Assembly (NCBI RefSeq): GCF_008086205.1 | Contig: NZ_VSKK01000001.1 | Span: 1,488,001-1,552,000 of the forward strand | DNA from: Bizionia myxarmorum | Lineage (GTDB): Bacteria > Bacteroidota > Bacteroidia > Flavobacteriales > Flavobacteriaceae | DNA: 64,000 nt | Reading direction: 5' to 3' | Shown: positions 43,436-52,199 of the stretch, in pieces | Position numbering within the stretch: the stretch's first letter is position 1 | How the letters are laid out: the number at the start of each line of letters is the position of its first letter | Made by a program: the position numbers and the translations under genes | Notes under the pieces: model-generated | Told to the model about the DNA's origin: nothing | Seen by the model: the letters and a program-made list of their open reading frames with translations, nothing else | Database searches by the model: none

Positions 43436-44161
43436 TTATAATTCTCCAAACCACCATTTTTTTCTCGTAGGTTTGAATTTTAGAGGTGCGCCGTATTTTT
43501 TTTCTAATTTTGCATTGATATAATCCATTCCTTCATTAACGGAATCTGTAACCAAAAATAACTGTAAATCATTTTTAGAAATAGTTCCAATATCTTGCAT
43601 TACTTTAAGTTGTTTTAGTAATTGAGACCAATAGTCGGTACCAAATAAAACAACTGGGAAATCAGCTATTTTCTTGGTCTGTAACAGTGTCAATGTTTCA
43701 AAAAATTCATCCATAGTGCCAAAACCACCTGGAAACACAGCAAAAGCATATGAATATTTTAAAAGCAGCACTTTTCTAACGTAAAAATGATTCATAGATA
43801 AGTCAAAATCAAGATACGGATTGGGTTGTTGTTCTTTCGGTAGTTTTATATTACAGCCAATGGATTTACCAGAAACATCTTTAGCACCTCTATTGGCAGC
43901 TTCCATAATACCAGGACCACTACCAGTCATAATGGTAAACCCTTTTTTTGAAGCCAATTTAGAAAATTCCCGAGCCCTTTTATAATATAAGTTATCTTCT
44001 CCAAGTCTTGCAGAACCAAAAACAGTAATACATGGGTCTACAAAATGAAGCGTTCTAAATCCTTTGATAAATTCAAATACTATTGAAACCACACTTATAA
44101 ATTCTTTTAATCGACTTCTTCTCCCCCCAAGAAATTTAGCTTCGTCATGATTCTGTTTCAT
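43436..44161 (-). CDS. LOG family protein
   Basis: A 241-aa Rossmann-fold protein of the lysine-decarboxylase-like LOG/TIGR00730 family. Motifs TMTGSGPGIMEAANRGA and VFPGGFGTMDEFFETLT (PGGxGTxxE) are typical for nucleotide-5'-monophosphate phosphoribohydrolases. I place the start at ATG 44161 (MKQNHDEAKF): the frame extends to 44200, but the perfect -7 box at 44186-44179 would then lie inside the gene. The island promoter is 18 bases upstream of the chosen start. Confidence 0.88.
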   Translation of the reverse strand: MKQNHDEAKFLGGRRSRLKEFISVVSIVFEFIKGFRTLHFVDPCITVFGSARLGEDNLYYKRAREFSKLASKKGFTIMTGSGPGIMEAANRGAKDVSGKSIGCNIKLPKEQQPNPYLDFDLSMNHFYVRKVLLLKYSYAFAVFPGGFGTMDEFFETLTLLQTKKIADFPVVLFGTDYWSQLLKQLKVMQDIGTISKNDLQLFLVTDSVNEGMDYINAKLEKKYGAPLKFKPTRKKWWFGEL

Positions 44162-44178
44162 ATATGATAAATGTTTTT

Positions 44179-44251
44179 CAAAAATAATTGAAATGCACAT
44201 GGTTTAAACTGATTTAAGTCATTTGAGAAGTTGTTTTTATACCTTAATTTG
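44179..44251. promoter_or_regulatory. Divergent island promoter pair (LOG and PNPOx-like genes)
   Basis: One palindrome, TGATTTAAGTCA (44210-44221), serves both directions. On the minus strand N23 leads to the perfect box TATTTTTG (44186-44179) for the LOG gene. On the plus strand the best box is TTAATTTG (44244-44251) at N22, one mismatch, for the flavoprotein gene. Confidence 0.72.
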
Positions 44252-44274
44252 CTGTTAACTAAAACAAAATTTTT

Positions 44275-44724
44275 ATGTTAGGCGATCTTAATAGTAGACA
44301 AATTGAACATGTTTTATCTAGTTTAATTGTTGGTAGAATTGGCTGTCATGCCGATGGTAGAACGTATATAGTTCCTGTAACATATGCTTATGATGGAACA
44401 TATATTTATGGGCATACCAAAGAAGGATTGAAAATTGATATGATGCGAAAAAATCCGATGGTCTGTTTTGAAGTTGACGATATGGAAAATATGAGCAATT
44501 GGCGAAGTGTCATTGCCTGGGGAAAATTTGAAGAATTAATAACAACAGAACAGCGCATAGAAGGTATGAGAATATTGACGGACACCATAATGCCATTTAT
44601 GACTGGAGAAACGACAATTAGTTATTCTATGATGGATTTCCAACAGAAAACCATTGAGGCTTTGCAAGGAGTTGTTTATAAAATTAAGCTTACAGAAAAA
44701 ACTGGGCGTTATGAGAAGACCTAA
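44275..44724 (+). CDS. PNPOx-like flavin-binding protein (NimA type)
   Basis: A 149-aa split-barrel protein of the pyridoxamine-phosphate-oxidase-like superfamily. The strand pattern GRIGCHADGRTYIVPVTYAYDGTYIYGHTKEGLKIDMMRKNPMVCFEVD fits NimA-related flavin-binding proteins, some of which reduce nitro groups. Such genes also belong to DosR- and ANR-type regulons. It is a single gene behind the shared operator. Confidence 0.85.
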   Translation: MLGDLNSRQIEHVLSSLIVGRIGCHADGRTYIVPVTYAYDGTYIYGHTKEGLKIDMMRKNPMVCFEVDDMENMSNWRSVIAWGKFEELITTEQRIEGMRILTDTIMPFMTGETTISYSMMDFQQKTIEALQGVVYKIKLTEKTGRYEKT

Positions 44725-44781
44725 TTCTATGGTTTTATCTTCCGAAATACAGGCTTAACTTAAATTGCTTTCACTTTAAGT

Positions 44782-45396
44782 TTACTCTTTAACATTAATA
44801 ATGTTCCAGGAGTTATTTTTGTTTTTAACTGCGTAAAGATTTTCCGTAATCCGTTTTGAAGTGATTTGTGGAACAACTCTTAAAAAGTCTTTATCCAAAA
44901 CAACGTTAACGCCATCTTGAGTGAGGTAATGCTTTATATTTCCATTAGTATCGATTAGAACTTCAAAATACCTATAATTAACCATGTCTTTGTCTAAAGC
45001 TGCATTATGGCCCATGACATGTTTATTTACTTCTAATGCAATTGAGAAACCGTCATTAAAGTCACTACAATTTAAAAAACGTGGCTTAATAACCGCTTGT
45101 CCAGTTTTATCAATAAACCCGAAATAGTATATCCCAGCTTTAATTTCTTCAATTGGACATCTGTCATCATTGAACATCGGATAGTCGCCATCTTCAGTAT
45201 TTGTAACAACTAAATCGGTTCTAAAATCTATAATTACATTACCTTCCTTATTGATAAACGCCCATTTTCCATCTTTTTGAATGGCTGCAACGTCGTTGTG
45301 AAATGGGGAAATAAAATCAACATCTGAAATGGATTGTGCAATTGTGAAAATTGGAATTATAATGAAGGATAGGAACAAGATTGCTGACTTTTTCAT
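44782..45396 (-). CDS. Exported WG-repeat protein
   Basis: A 204-aa protein with a signal peptide (MKKSAILFLSFIIIPIFTIAQS) and two WG-type repeats (AAIQKDGKWAFINKEGNVIIDF and YYFGFIDKTGQAVIKPRF). WG repeats are beta units often found in exported or surface proteins; the role is unknown. It has its own island promoter. Confidence 0.8.
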   Translation of the reverse strand: MKKSAILFLSFIIIPIFTIAQSISDVDFISPFHNDVAAIQKDGKWAFINKEGNVIIDFRTDLVVTNTEDGDYPMFNDDRCPIEEIKAGIYYFGFIDKTGQAVIKPRFLNCSDFNDGFSIALEVNKHVMGHNAALDKDMVNYRYFEVLIDTNGNIKHYLTQDGVNVVLDKDFLRVVPQITSKRITENLYAVKNKNNSWNIINVKE

Positions 45397-45421
45397 AATT
45401 TTTATTTTATAGTTAATAATT

Positions 45422-45464
45422 CAAAATTAGTGTAGAATTTATCATTGCGAAATGATATAGGTCA
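45422..45464 (-). promoter_or_regulatory. Island promoter (WG-repeat gene)
   Basis: Minus strand: TGACCTATATCA (45464-45453), 23 bases, then TAATTTTG (45429-45422), a perfect -7 box, 25 bases from the gene start. Confidence 0.82.
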
Positions 45465-45490
45465 TACTAAATTATATTTTTAATTGAAAT

Positions 45491-46255
45491 TTACAAATCA
45501 ATATCCAGCATAATAGGGCAATGGTCTGAACCATAATAGTCCGATAATATGTCTACTGAATTTATTTTTTCAGCCAAAGCATTACTGACCAAAAAATAAT
45601 CAATCCTCCAACCCGTATTGCGTTCTCTGGACTTAAAACGATAGCTCCAGAAAGTATAAGCAATTTCTTCTGGATGCAAATATCGAAAGCAATCTACAAA
45701 TCCTGCTTTGATAAGATTATCCATGCCATCAATTTCAATCTGTGTATAACCCGCGGTTTTGTTGTAATTTGATTTGTCGTTTTTTAAATCTATTGCTCTG
45801 TGAGCCACATTAAAATCACCACAAACAATTACAGGTTTGGTTTTCTCCAGAGTTTTTAAATACTCGAGGAAATCTACATCCCATTTTTTTCGATAGTCAA
45901 GTCGCGCCAATTCTTGTCCGGAATTGGGAACATAGACGTTTACCAAATAGAGGTCTTTATATTCTGTACATTGTAATCTTCCTTCAGCATTGTGTCTTGT
46001 AATTTCCATATCATTCGTAGAGGATTCGGGCTCGGTTTTACTTAAAGTTGCTGTTCCTGAATATCCTTTTTTTTCTGCGGAATTATAAAATTGGAAGTAA
46101 TCACTCACTGGTAACAGGGCTTTTTTCACCTCATTATCTTGTGCCTTTGTTTCTTGTAAACATAGAATGTCTGGGTTTAGTTTTTCGATAGATTCAAAAA
46201 AATCTTTCTTTACAATGGCTCTTATACCGTTTACGTTCCAAGAAATTATAATCAT
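45491..46255 (-). CDS. xth: Exodeoxyribonuclease III
   Basis: A 254-aa AP endonuclease / 3'-exonuclease that repairs oxidised DNA. Motifs WNVNGIRAIVKKDF (Asn), LQETKAQ (metal Glu near 34), YVPNSG, GDFNVAH (Asp/Asn near 147) and the final SDHCPI (His). It is the last gene of a run starting at the BON gene 49952, just two bases after a BON gene. Confidence 0.95.
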   Translation of the reverse strand: MIIISWNVNGIRAIVKKDFFESIEKLNPDILCLQETKAQDNEVKKALLPVSDYFQFYNSAEKKGYSGTATLSKTEPESSTNDMEITRHNAEGRLQCTEYKDLYLVNVYVPNSGQELARLDYRKKWDVDFLEYLKTLEKTKPVIVCGDFNVAHRAIDLKNDKSNYNKTAGYTQIEIDGMDNLIKAGFVDCFRYLHPEEIAYTFWSYRFKSRERNTGWRIDYFLVSNALAEKINSVDILSDYYGSDHCPIMLDIDL

Positions 46256-46257
46256 TT

Positions 46258-46911
46258 TTAGTGTACTATTTCTATTTCATTTTGTACTTCGTAAACTCCT
46301 GGTGCGTTAAAAGCGACTTTTTGAGCTTCCTCTTTTTCTGAGATGGAATGAACCTTGCCTGTTAACTTTACAGTATTATTAGTTACTTCAACTGTAATAT
46401 TTAAGGCATCAATAACTGCAGAACGTACAAAAGCTCTATTAATTTTTTCTTGTACATCCTTGGGTTCAATTATTTGTTGCAATGTAATATTGTTTGTAAC
46501 CCCTTTTACACCAGTTAAATATTCCACGGTGCGTTTTGCAGCATCTCTTTGAAAGGCATGTTCTAATGTCCCAGAAAGTGTAATGAATCCATTTTCAACT
46601 TCAACAATTACTTTGTTATTAGGCACAGAAGCATTCCATTCTATCATTTTTATGGCCGTATTTGCAATTTCTGTATCCGTTTTATTAAGTGTTGAAATAT
46701 AGCCTACTTTAATCTCTTCGGCTATTGCTTTTACACCAGCTACTTTTTTTACAGCATCTATTACCTCAAGTTTTATGGCATAAGAAAAAACAAGACCTGT
46801 TAGTGTTACAATGCCATCGTTTACTATGACACCTATCTGAGTTTTGTCTAATTTATTTTGCCATTCTATTTGCTCTAGAACATCTTGTTTTATTTCTAAA
46901 TCTGTTTTCAT
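46258..46911 (-). CDS. Three-BON-domain protein
   Basis: A 217-aa protein with three BON repeats (about 1-70, 75-145, 150-217) beginning MKTDLEIKQDVLEQIEWQNK. It shares the layout of the other island BON proteins but has no export signal, so it would act in the cytoplasm, perhaps at the inner membrane surface. It lies 14 bases after the next BON gene and two before xth. Confidence 0.9.
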   Translation of the reverse strand: MKTDLEIKQDVLEQIEWQNKLDKTQIGVIVNDGIVTLTGLVFSYAIKLEVIDAVKKVAGVKAIAEEIKVGYISTLNKTDTEIANTAIKMIEWNASVPNNKVIVEVENGFITLSGTLEHAFQRDAAKRTVEYLTGVKGVTNNITLQQIIEPKDVQEKINRAFVRSAVIDALNITVEVTNNTVKLTGKVHSISEKEEAQKVAFNAPGVYEVQNEIEIVH

Positions 46912-46925
46912 TTTTTGATAAATTA

Positions 46926-47579
46926 TTAATCTATTACATCTAAATCATTTATTACAATATGAACACCTGGCGCTAAATACGCTACGTTTTCAGCTGCTTT
47001 TTTTTCTGCTATTGAATGAACTGTTCCACTTAGTTTCACTAAACTATTTATTACTTCAACTGTAATGGCGTTGGCATCAATATCTGCCGAACGTTTATAA
47101 GCTTTAGCTATTTTTTCCTTAACATCAGCTGGTAATACGGCTTCTTTTATGGTAATAGTATTGTTTATCCATTTTACACCCACTATATTTTCTGCCACTC
47201 GTTTTGCTGCATCCTTTTGATAGGACCAATCAACCTCACCAGATAGATTAATCCAGCCATCGCGTACTTCAATGGAAATTTTGTCTTCTGGTATTGCCGT
47301 ATTCCATTCAAAAGCTTTTACAATAGCTTTGCTAATCTCCAGATCAGTTTTTTGATAGTTTGTACCATATTTCACTTGAATATCTCCTGCCAAAGCTTTT
47401 ACACCTTTAACTTTCTTAACTGCATTTTCAGCAGCTACCTTTTTCTGAAAATTGTCTAAAACACCTGTGAGCATAACAGTCCCATTTTCAACGACAACCC
47501 CAATTTGGGTCTCATCAATGTTTGGTTGCCATTCGAGTTCTTCTAATACATCGTTTTTAATTTCTAAATCCGTTTTCAT
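46926..47579 (-). CDS. Three-BON-domain protein
   Basis: A 217-aa paralogue of the neighbouring BON proteins (MKTDLEIKNDVLEELEWQPNID start; three repeats with G-x-V-x-L-x-G-x-V cores such as VMLTGVL and INLSGEV). It is 112 bases downstream of the dehydrogenase gene with no clear promoter between them, so it is likely read from the 49990 promoter. Confidence 0.9.
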   Translation of the reverse strand: MKTDLEIKNDVLEELEWQPNIDETQIGVVVENGTVMLTGVLDNFQKKVAAENAVKKVKGVKALAGDIQVKYGTNYQKTDLEISKAIVKAFEWNTAIPEDKISIEVRDGWINLSGEVDWSYQKDAAKRVAENIVGVKWINNTITIKEAVLPADVKEKIAKAYKRSADIDANAITVEVINSLVKLSGTVHSIAEKKAAENVAYLAPGVHIVINDLDVID

Positions 47580-47691
47580 CCTAATTAGTTTTAATTCACA
47601 ATCTATTCCTAACTTGTTTCTTTAATCAATTGAGAAGAAAGAAATTTATTAATATTATAATTCTTAAAAAGGAATCAAAATCAGGTAACAT

Positions 47692-48588
47692 CTATTTCAA
47701 GAAATCTGGATTTTTAAAAGCTGGATTTGGATATTTATAAAACCCTTCTCCTGTAGAAACTCCTAATTTATTTTTATCAATGTAGTTTTCTTTTAAGTAT
47801 GCTACTATCTTTATTTTTAAGGGATCTTTGGTTTTTTCTGCCGCCATTTTATCAATATTATAGGCTGTAGTAATACCTACAACATCGAGAATGCCAAAAG
47901 GTCCTAAAGGCGCACCAGTTGCTTTCATCCAGGTTTTATCTATGGTTTCTGGGTCTGCCACTTCACTCACTAATAAATTAGTTGCGGCACTTAATAATGG
48001 TACTAATAGTGAATTTAGAATATATCCTGGCTGTTCTTTATGTAGAGGCAAGGCCAACATCCCAATAGCTTTGGCAAATGCAATAACATCCTCAAATACT
48101 TTTGGGTCTGTTTTGGCGTGACCCATAATTTCTGCTGTGTTATGAATCCATATTGTATTGGCAAAGTGTAATGCTAAAAATTTTGAAGGTCTTCCTGTCG
48201 CTTCGGCAAATTGGCTTGGCAATAAGGTTGAAGAATTTGTTGCAAAAACTGTTTTTTCTGGTGCAACTTTTGCTAGTTTTTGGTAGAAATCAATTTTTAA
48301 TGTTGGATTTTCTGGTACTGCTTCGATAAGCAAATCGGCATCTTTTAAAGCGTCAGCTAAATTTGAAGTATACCTCAAGTTTTGGCGTGTTTTTTCTATT
48401 TGTTGCTCTGTAGCGTTCAAATCATTTTTGTAATCTAGGCTCAAACTACTGAATTTAGCTTTTGCCTTTTCTAGATTTTCATCAGTAATATCATAAACAG
48501 TTACTTTAAATCCGTGAAATGCACTTTGAAATGCAATCTGGTAGCCCAAAACACCACTGCCTGCTACGGTTATATTTTTATATTTCAT
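47692..48588 (-). CDS. 3-hydroxyacyl-CoA dehydrogenase
   Basis: A 298-aa NAD-dependent enzyme oxidising 3-hydroxyacyl-CoA (or 3-hydroxybutyryl-CoA). N-terminal Rossmann motif (VAGSGVLGYQIAF), then AVPENPTLK, FATNSSTLLPS (catalytic Ser/Asn region) and FLALHFANTIW with the His-containing site, followed by the helical C-terminal domain. The usual GxGxxG is GSGVLG here. It follows the nitroreductase gene. Confidence 0.9.
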   Translation of the reverse strand: MKYKNITVAGSGVLGYQIAFQSAFHGFKVTVYDITDENLEKAKAKFSSLSLDYKNDLNATEQQIEKTRQNLRYTSNLADALKDADLLIEAVPENPTLKIDFYQKLAKVAPEKTVFATNSSTLLPSQFAEATGRPSKFLALHFANTIWIHNTAEIMGHAKTDPKVFEDVIAFAKAIGMLALPLHKEQPGYILNSLLVPLLSAATNLLVSEVADPETIDKTWMKATGAPLGPFGILDVVGITTAYNIDKMAAEKTKDPLKIKIVAYLKENYIDKNKLGVSTGEGFYKYPNPAFKNPDFLK

Positions 48589-48632
48589 TTTTATAGCTTT
48601 TTGTTATTAATTAGTTACTCTAAAATTTAGTA

Positions 48633-49265
48633 TCAACCAATAATCGTTACAAAGTCTTTGGTACTTTTTCTAACTTTTTTAAGATTGACTAACCAATCTT
48701 TTTCTGTATCTCTATATCCTAAAGCCAGCATAATACAACTTCGAAGTCCTTTTTTTTTCAATCCTAAAATGTTGTCCAATGCATCTGCTTCAAAACCTTC
48801 CATAGGAGTACTGTCAACACCTTCGAAGGCTGCCGCAGCAATAGAAAGTCCAAAACCGATATAGGCTTGTTTGGCTGCATGATTAAAGTTCACTTCAGGA
48901 TTTCTTTGCGGATAGATACTTAATAATTTTTGTCGATAATCTTCCCATCCTTTATTTTCAAAACCACGGATTTTATTGGTTAAATCGAACATGTAATTAA
49001 TACGTTCTACGGTATAATTATCCCAAGCGGCAAAAACCAATAAATGTGAACAATCTGTAATAACGGATTGGTCCCATCCTATTTTTCTGATTTCTTTTTT
49101 AATTTCAGAATTTGTTATTTCTATGATTTCAAAAGGCTGCAAGCCACTTGAAGTTGGTGCTAATCTTGCAGCTTCTATAATGTTATCAACTTTAGATTGT
49201 GGCACCTTTTTGCCGTTCATTGCTTTAGTAGCATAACGCCATTTTAATTTTTCTAATAATTTCAT
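48633..49265 (-). CDS. Nitroreductase-family NAD(P)H oxidoreductase
   Basis: A 210-aa FMN-dependent protein starting with KWRYATKAMNGKKVPQSKVDNIIEAARLAPTSSGLQPFE, the family's cofactor-binding region. The later LGLKKKGLRSCIMLALGYRD completes it. It reduces nitro compounds or quinones, or may recycle flavin. It is 12 bases after the BON gene at 49278. Confidence 0.9.
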   Translation of the reverse strand: MKLLEKLKWRYATKAMNGKKVPQSKVDNIIEAARLAPTSSGLQPFEIIEITNSEIKKEIRKIGWDQSVITDCSHLLVFAAWDNYTVERINYMFDLTNKIRGFENKGWEDYRQKLLSIYPQRNPEVNFNHAAKQAYIGFGLSIAAAAFEGVDSTPMEGFEADALDNILGLKKKGLRSCIMLALGYRDTEKDWLVNLKKVRKSTKDFVTIIG

Positions 49266-49277
49266 ATTTGCTTGTGT

Positions 49278-49952
49278 TTATAGGTAAATAGCATCGTATT
49301 CTACCTTTAATTCATTTTTTACATTCGTTATGCCTTCTGCTAAATATGCTGCAATTTGAGCATCGTCTTTTTCTTTAATTGAATTTACTTTGCCTTGTAA
49401 TATTGCGGTATTTCCTTCAACGAGGACTGTAATATTTTTAGCATCAATGCTTGCAGAACGTTCAAATGCTCTATTGATATTTTGCTCAATGTTAATGGGT
49501 GATTCTTTTTCAGAGTTTATACTATTTATACTAATGGTATTGGTAATACTTTTTATGCCATCAATATATTGTAAGCTTTTTTCGGCTTCACTTTTTTGAA
49601 ATCCCCATTTAACGTTACCTGATAAAAACACATGGCCATCTTCAACTTTTACGTCAATGTTTTCTTCAGGTACAGATGTGTTCCATTCTAAATCAAAATT
49701 GATTTTTGTTGTTAAGTCTGTATCAGTAAAGTTGCCTTGGATTTTAACTTCGATATCATCCGCAACTGCTTTAACGCCTATTATTTTTTTTGCCGTATTT
49801 TCAGCTACTAATTTTTCAGCCAAATTGCGAACGATACCAGAAAGCCTAACAATACCAAATTTAACTTCTATTCCTATTTGAGCATCTCTCAAGATTGGTT
49901 GCCACTCTAGTTCTTCTAATACATCTTGTTTTATTTCTAAATCTGTTTTCAT
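49278..49952 (-). CDS. Three-BON-domain protein, head of a six-gene operon
   Basis: A 224-aa BON protein (MKTDLEIKQDVLEELEWQPIL start), the most diverged of the set: domain 2 lacks part of the usual loop (TDLTTKINFDLEWN). It leads the run BON, nitroreductase, 3-hydroxyacyl-CoA dehydrogenase, BON, BON, xth, all on the minus strand, from an exact palindrome promoter. Confidence 0.9.
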   Translation of the reverse strand: MKTDLEIKQDVLEELEWQPILRDAQIGIEVKFGIVRLSGIVRNLAEKLVAENTAKKIIGVKAVADDIEVKIQGNFTDTDLTTKINFDLEWNTSVPEENIDVKVEDGHVFLSGNVKWGFQKSEAEKSLQYIDGIKSITNTISINSINSEKESPINIEQNINRAFERSASIDAKNITVLVEGNTAILQGKVNSIKEKDDAQIAAYLAEGITNVKNELKVEYDAIYL

Positions 49953-49989
49953 GATTTCTAAAATTTATGGACTTATCAATAGGTCTATG

Positions 49990-50032
49990 CAAAATTACTC
50001 TAGTTAGTTATGTTTTAAACTGACCTAGGTCA
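49990..50032 (-). promoter_or_regulatory. Island promoter (BON-nitroreductase-xth operon)
   Basis: Minus strand: TGACCTAGGTCA (50032-50021), 23 bases, then TAATTTTG (49997-49990), a perfect -7 box. Confidence 0.88.
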
Positions 50033-50035
50033 GAG

Positions 50036-50078
50036 CAAAAAAATTGCCCTAATTCTATACAAAAAATTAGGGCAATTA
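50036..50078 (-). terminator. Terminator of the BON gene at 50126
   Basis: Perfect stem ATTGCCCTAATT / AATTAGGGCAAT with a 10-base loop and a T-run on the minus strand. It separates the BON gene from the next operon's operator by only four bases. Confidence 0.87.
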
Positions 50079-50125
50079 TCTATAAGAAATAATAGTGTTA
50101 ATTTCATATATGGAATTTCAAAAAA

Positions 50126-50779
50126 TTAGTAAACAACTTCTAACTCATTGTCCACAGTCCAGACTCCTGGCGAGTAATAGGCTGTTCTGCGTGCATCATC
50201 TTTTTCTTTTAATGAATGTACTTTACCTGTTAATTTCATAGTATGGCCATCGGTTTTAACCGTAATATCCTTTGAGTCAATATCAGCAGAACGCTCGAAT
50301 GCTTTTTTGATTTTCTCTTTGATGTTACTGGCATCTACCGTATTTTTAAGTGTGATATTGTTAACCACATATTTTACACTTTGCAGATTCTCCACGGCTT
50401 TTTTAGCAGCATTTTTCTCAAACTCCCACATCACTTCACCTGTTAGGTAAATCCATCCATCTTCGACTTTAACCTCTACTTTATTTTCAGGCACTGAAAT
50501 ATTCCACTTTAAGGCATTTACTGCCGCTGCCGCAATTTCTGTGTCTGATTTTTTTTGACCGCTACTATATCGTACTTGAATATCTTCTGCTACTGCTTTT
50601 ACTCCGAGTACACTTTTAGCTGCATTTTCTGCTTCGCGCTTTTTTACGTAGCTATCTACAGTTCCCGATAGTGTAACAATACCATCTTTTACAACAACCC
50701 CAATTTGGGTCTCATCGATATGTGGTTGCCATTCTAATTCATCCAACACATCTTCTTTGATACTTAAATCTGTTCTCAT
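50126..50779 (-). CDS. Three-BON-domain protein
   Basis: A 217-aa BON protein (MRTDLSIKEDVLDELEWQPHIDETQIGVVV) closest to the copies at 39659 and 46926. It is a single-gene unit between its own island promoter and a perfect terminator, so BON dosage is spread over at least three transcripts. Confidence 0.9.
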   Translation of the reverse strand: MRTDLSIKEDVLDELEWQPHIDETQIGVVVKDGIVTLSGTVDSYVKKREAENAAKSVLGVKAVAEDIQVRYSSGQKKSDTEIAAAAVNALKWNISVPENKVEVKVEDGWIYLTGEVMWEFEKNAAKKAVENLQSVKYVVNNITLKNTVDASNIKEKIKKAFERSADIDSKDITVKTDGHTMKLTGKVHSLKEKDDARRTAYYSPGVWTVDNELEVVY

Positions 50780-50815
50780 GATTTCTATGATTTAAATTAA
50801 ACAATAATTATACAC

Positions 50816-50858
50816 CAAAGATATTATGATTGTAAAGCTCTAACACTGACCTACATCA
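50816..50858 (-). promoter_or_regulatory. Island promoter (single BON gene)
   Basis: Minus strand: TGATGTAGGTCA (50858-50847), 23 bases, then TATCTTTG (50823-50816), a perfect -7 box. Confidence 0.84.
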
Positions 50859-50926
50859 TTCTGATTTTTTTTCTAAAAACTTTAACAAAACGAACAATTT
50901 CATAGCTTGCTAGTTTAGTCTAACTT

Positions 50927-50962
50927 AAAAACCCAAATGGTATATATACCATTTGGGTTTTT
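50927..50962 (-). terminator. Terminator of dps
   Basis: A perfect palindrome, AAAACCCAAATGG-TATATATA-CCATTTGGGTTTT, with T-runs on both strands. Confidence 0.87.
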
Positions 50963-50992
50963 AATTGAAATACATTTATAAAAATATAATGC

Positions 50993-51469
50993 TTATTTTA
51001 AATGTGATCTTAACATCCATGCAGTTTTTTCGTGCTGTTCCATAAGTCCTGTAATGTAGTCACTAATTCCATCAGCGTGCCATTTATCTGCTATTGGTTT
51101 TATTTCTTCTCTAATAAAAATTATAATGCTTTCGTGATCTTCTAGCAATTCTGCGAAGATACTTTGACTATCATTTTTACCTTTTGTTTTTTCGGTAAGG
51201 TGTGTTAATTCTGAATATTTTTCTAAAGTAGCAGGTACATAATGACCTATCATACGTATTTTTTCTGCTACAGTATCTACAACCTCTTGTTGTTCTTCAT
51301 ATAACGCTTCAAGATAAACATGTACTGAATGAAAATCTGGACCTTCAATATTCCAGTGGAAATTTAAAGTCTTAGAGTATAATACAAATTCGTCTGCTAA
51401 TATTTTTGATAATTGATCTGCAATAGCTTGTCTGTTTTCTGCTGAAATTCCGATGTTTGGCGTTTTCAT
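50993..51469 (-). CDS. dps: Dps, DNA-protecting ferritin-like protein
   Basis: A 158-aa four-helix protein that forms 12-mers, oxidises iron with peroxide and shields DNA. The signature LNFHWNIEGPDFHSVHVYLEALYEEQQEVVDTVAEKIRMIG contains the inter-subunit ferroxidase ligands (His, His, Asp/Glu). Length is normal. It is a single gene between an island promoter and a terminator. Confidence 0.95.
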   Translation of the reverse strand: MKTPNIGISAENRQAIADQLSKILADEFVLYSKTLNFHWNIEGPDFHSVHVYLEALYEEQQEVVDTVAEKIRMIGHYVPATLEKYSELTHLTEKTKGKNDSQSIFAELLEDHESIIIFIREEIKPIADKWHADGISDYITGLMEQHEKTAWMLRSHLK

Positions 51470-51497
51470 TTTATAATATTTTAAATTAATAATTATA

Positions 51498-51540
51498 TAA
51501 AGGTATTAGTTGTTAAAACTAAATATTATGACTTAGGTCA
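51498..51540 (-). promoter_or_regulatory. Island promoter (dps)
   Basis: Minus strand: TGACCTAAGTCA (51540-51529), 23 bases, then TACCTTTA (51505-51498), one mismatch from TAnnTTTG. Confidence 0.8.
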
Positions 51541-51547
51541 GTCTAAA

Positions 51548-52159
51548 CTATTTTCTGTTTTTTTTTAATACTGAATATAAATTGTAGAACAAAGCTGCTA
51601 TCATAACACCTAAGAATGCCACTGCCATATCTTTTTGTGAATCCCATACATCACCTTGAGTACCTAAATAGGAAATGCCTTCTTCTACAAAAAACACATC
51701 TGCTACTAACCATTCAATCATTTCATATAAAGCGCTTGCTGAAAGAATTATTAAAATAGGTAGTTTTAATGCTAAATACTTCGGAATTTTAATCCATTCT
51801 GAAAAACATTCTTGCAATGGAAAGTAGAGCAGGAAGCCAAAAGAGAAATGTACGATTCTATCATATTGATTTCTTGAAGAATGTAACGCATCCTGAATCC
51901 AGAAACCAAAGGTATTATCTGCATAGGTATATTTAGAGCCATAAACGTGTAGGCATAAAAAAACACAGATAAGCAAATAACTAAAATTACTGAATCTGTG
52001 TTTTTTATAGGTAAGAATTAAAAAAAGCAGTGCTATTACTGTTAACGTGTTTTCTATAAGCCAATTTTTGACGTTTGTGGTGCCAATTAAAGAATTTGCC
52101 CAAACGGTAGCGAATACGATACCAAACAAAAAAAGCTTATATCTATTCACGGTTAACAC
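51548..52159 (-). CDS. DUF2238 membrane protein (YjdF-like)
   Basis: A 203-aa protein with about six membrane helices, the DRIVHFSFGFLLYFPLQECF and ASALYEMIEWLVADVFF segments typical of DUF2238/YjdF. Conserved Asp, His and Glu in membrane helices hint at a metal or proton site, but no function is known. It is 40 bases after the FAD oxidoreductase gene. A truncated copy of its first 45 residues lies at 53478-53612. Confidence 0.85.
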   Translation of the reverse strand: MLTVNRYKLFLFGIVFATVWANSLIGTTNVKNWLIENTLTVIALLFLILTYKKHRFSNFSYLLICVFLCLHVYGSKYTYADNTFGFWIQDALHSSRNQYDRIVHFSFGFLLYFPLQECFSEWIKIPKYLALKLPILIILSASALYEMIEWLVADVFFVEEGISYLGTQGDVWDSQKDMAVAFLGVMIAALFYNLYSVLKKNRK

Positions 52160-52199
52160 TGCTGGATAATTACATGCGTCAATAACTTGCTACCTACCA

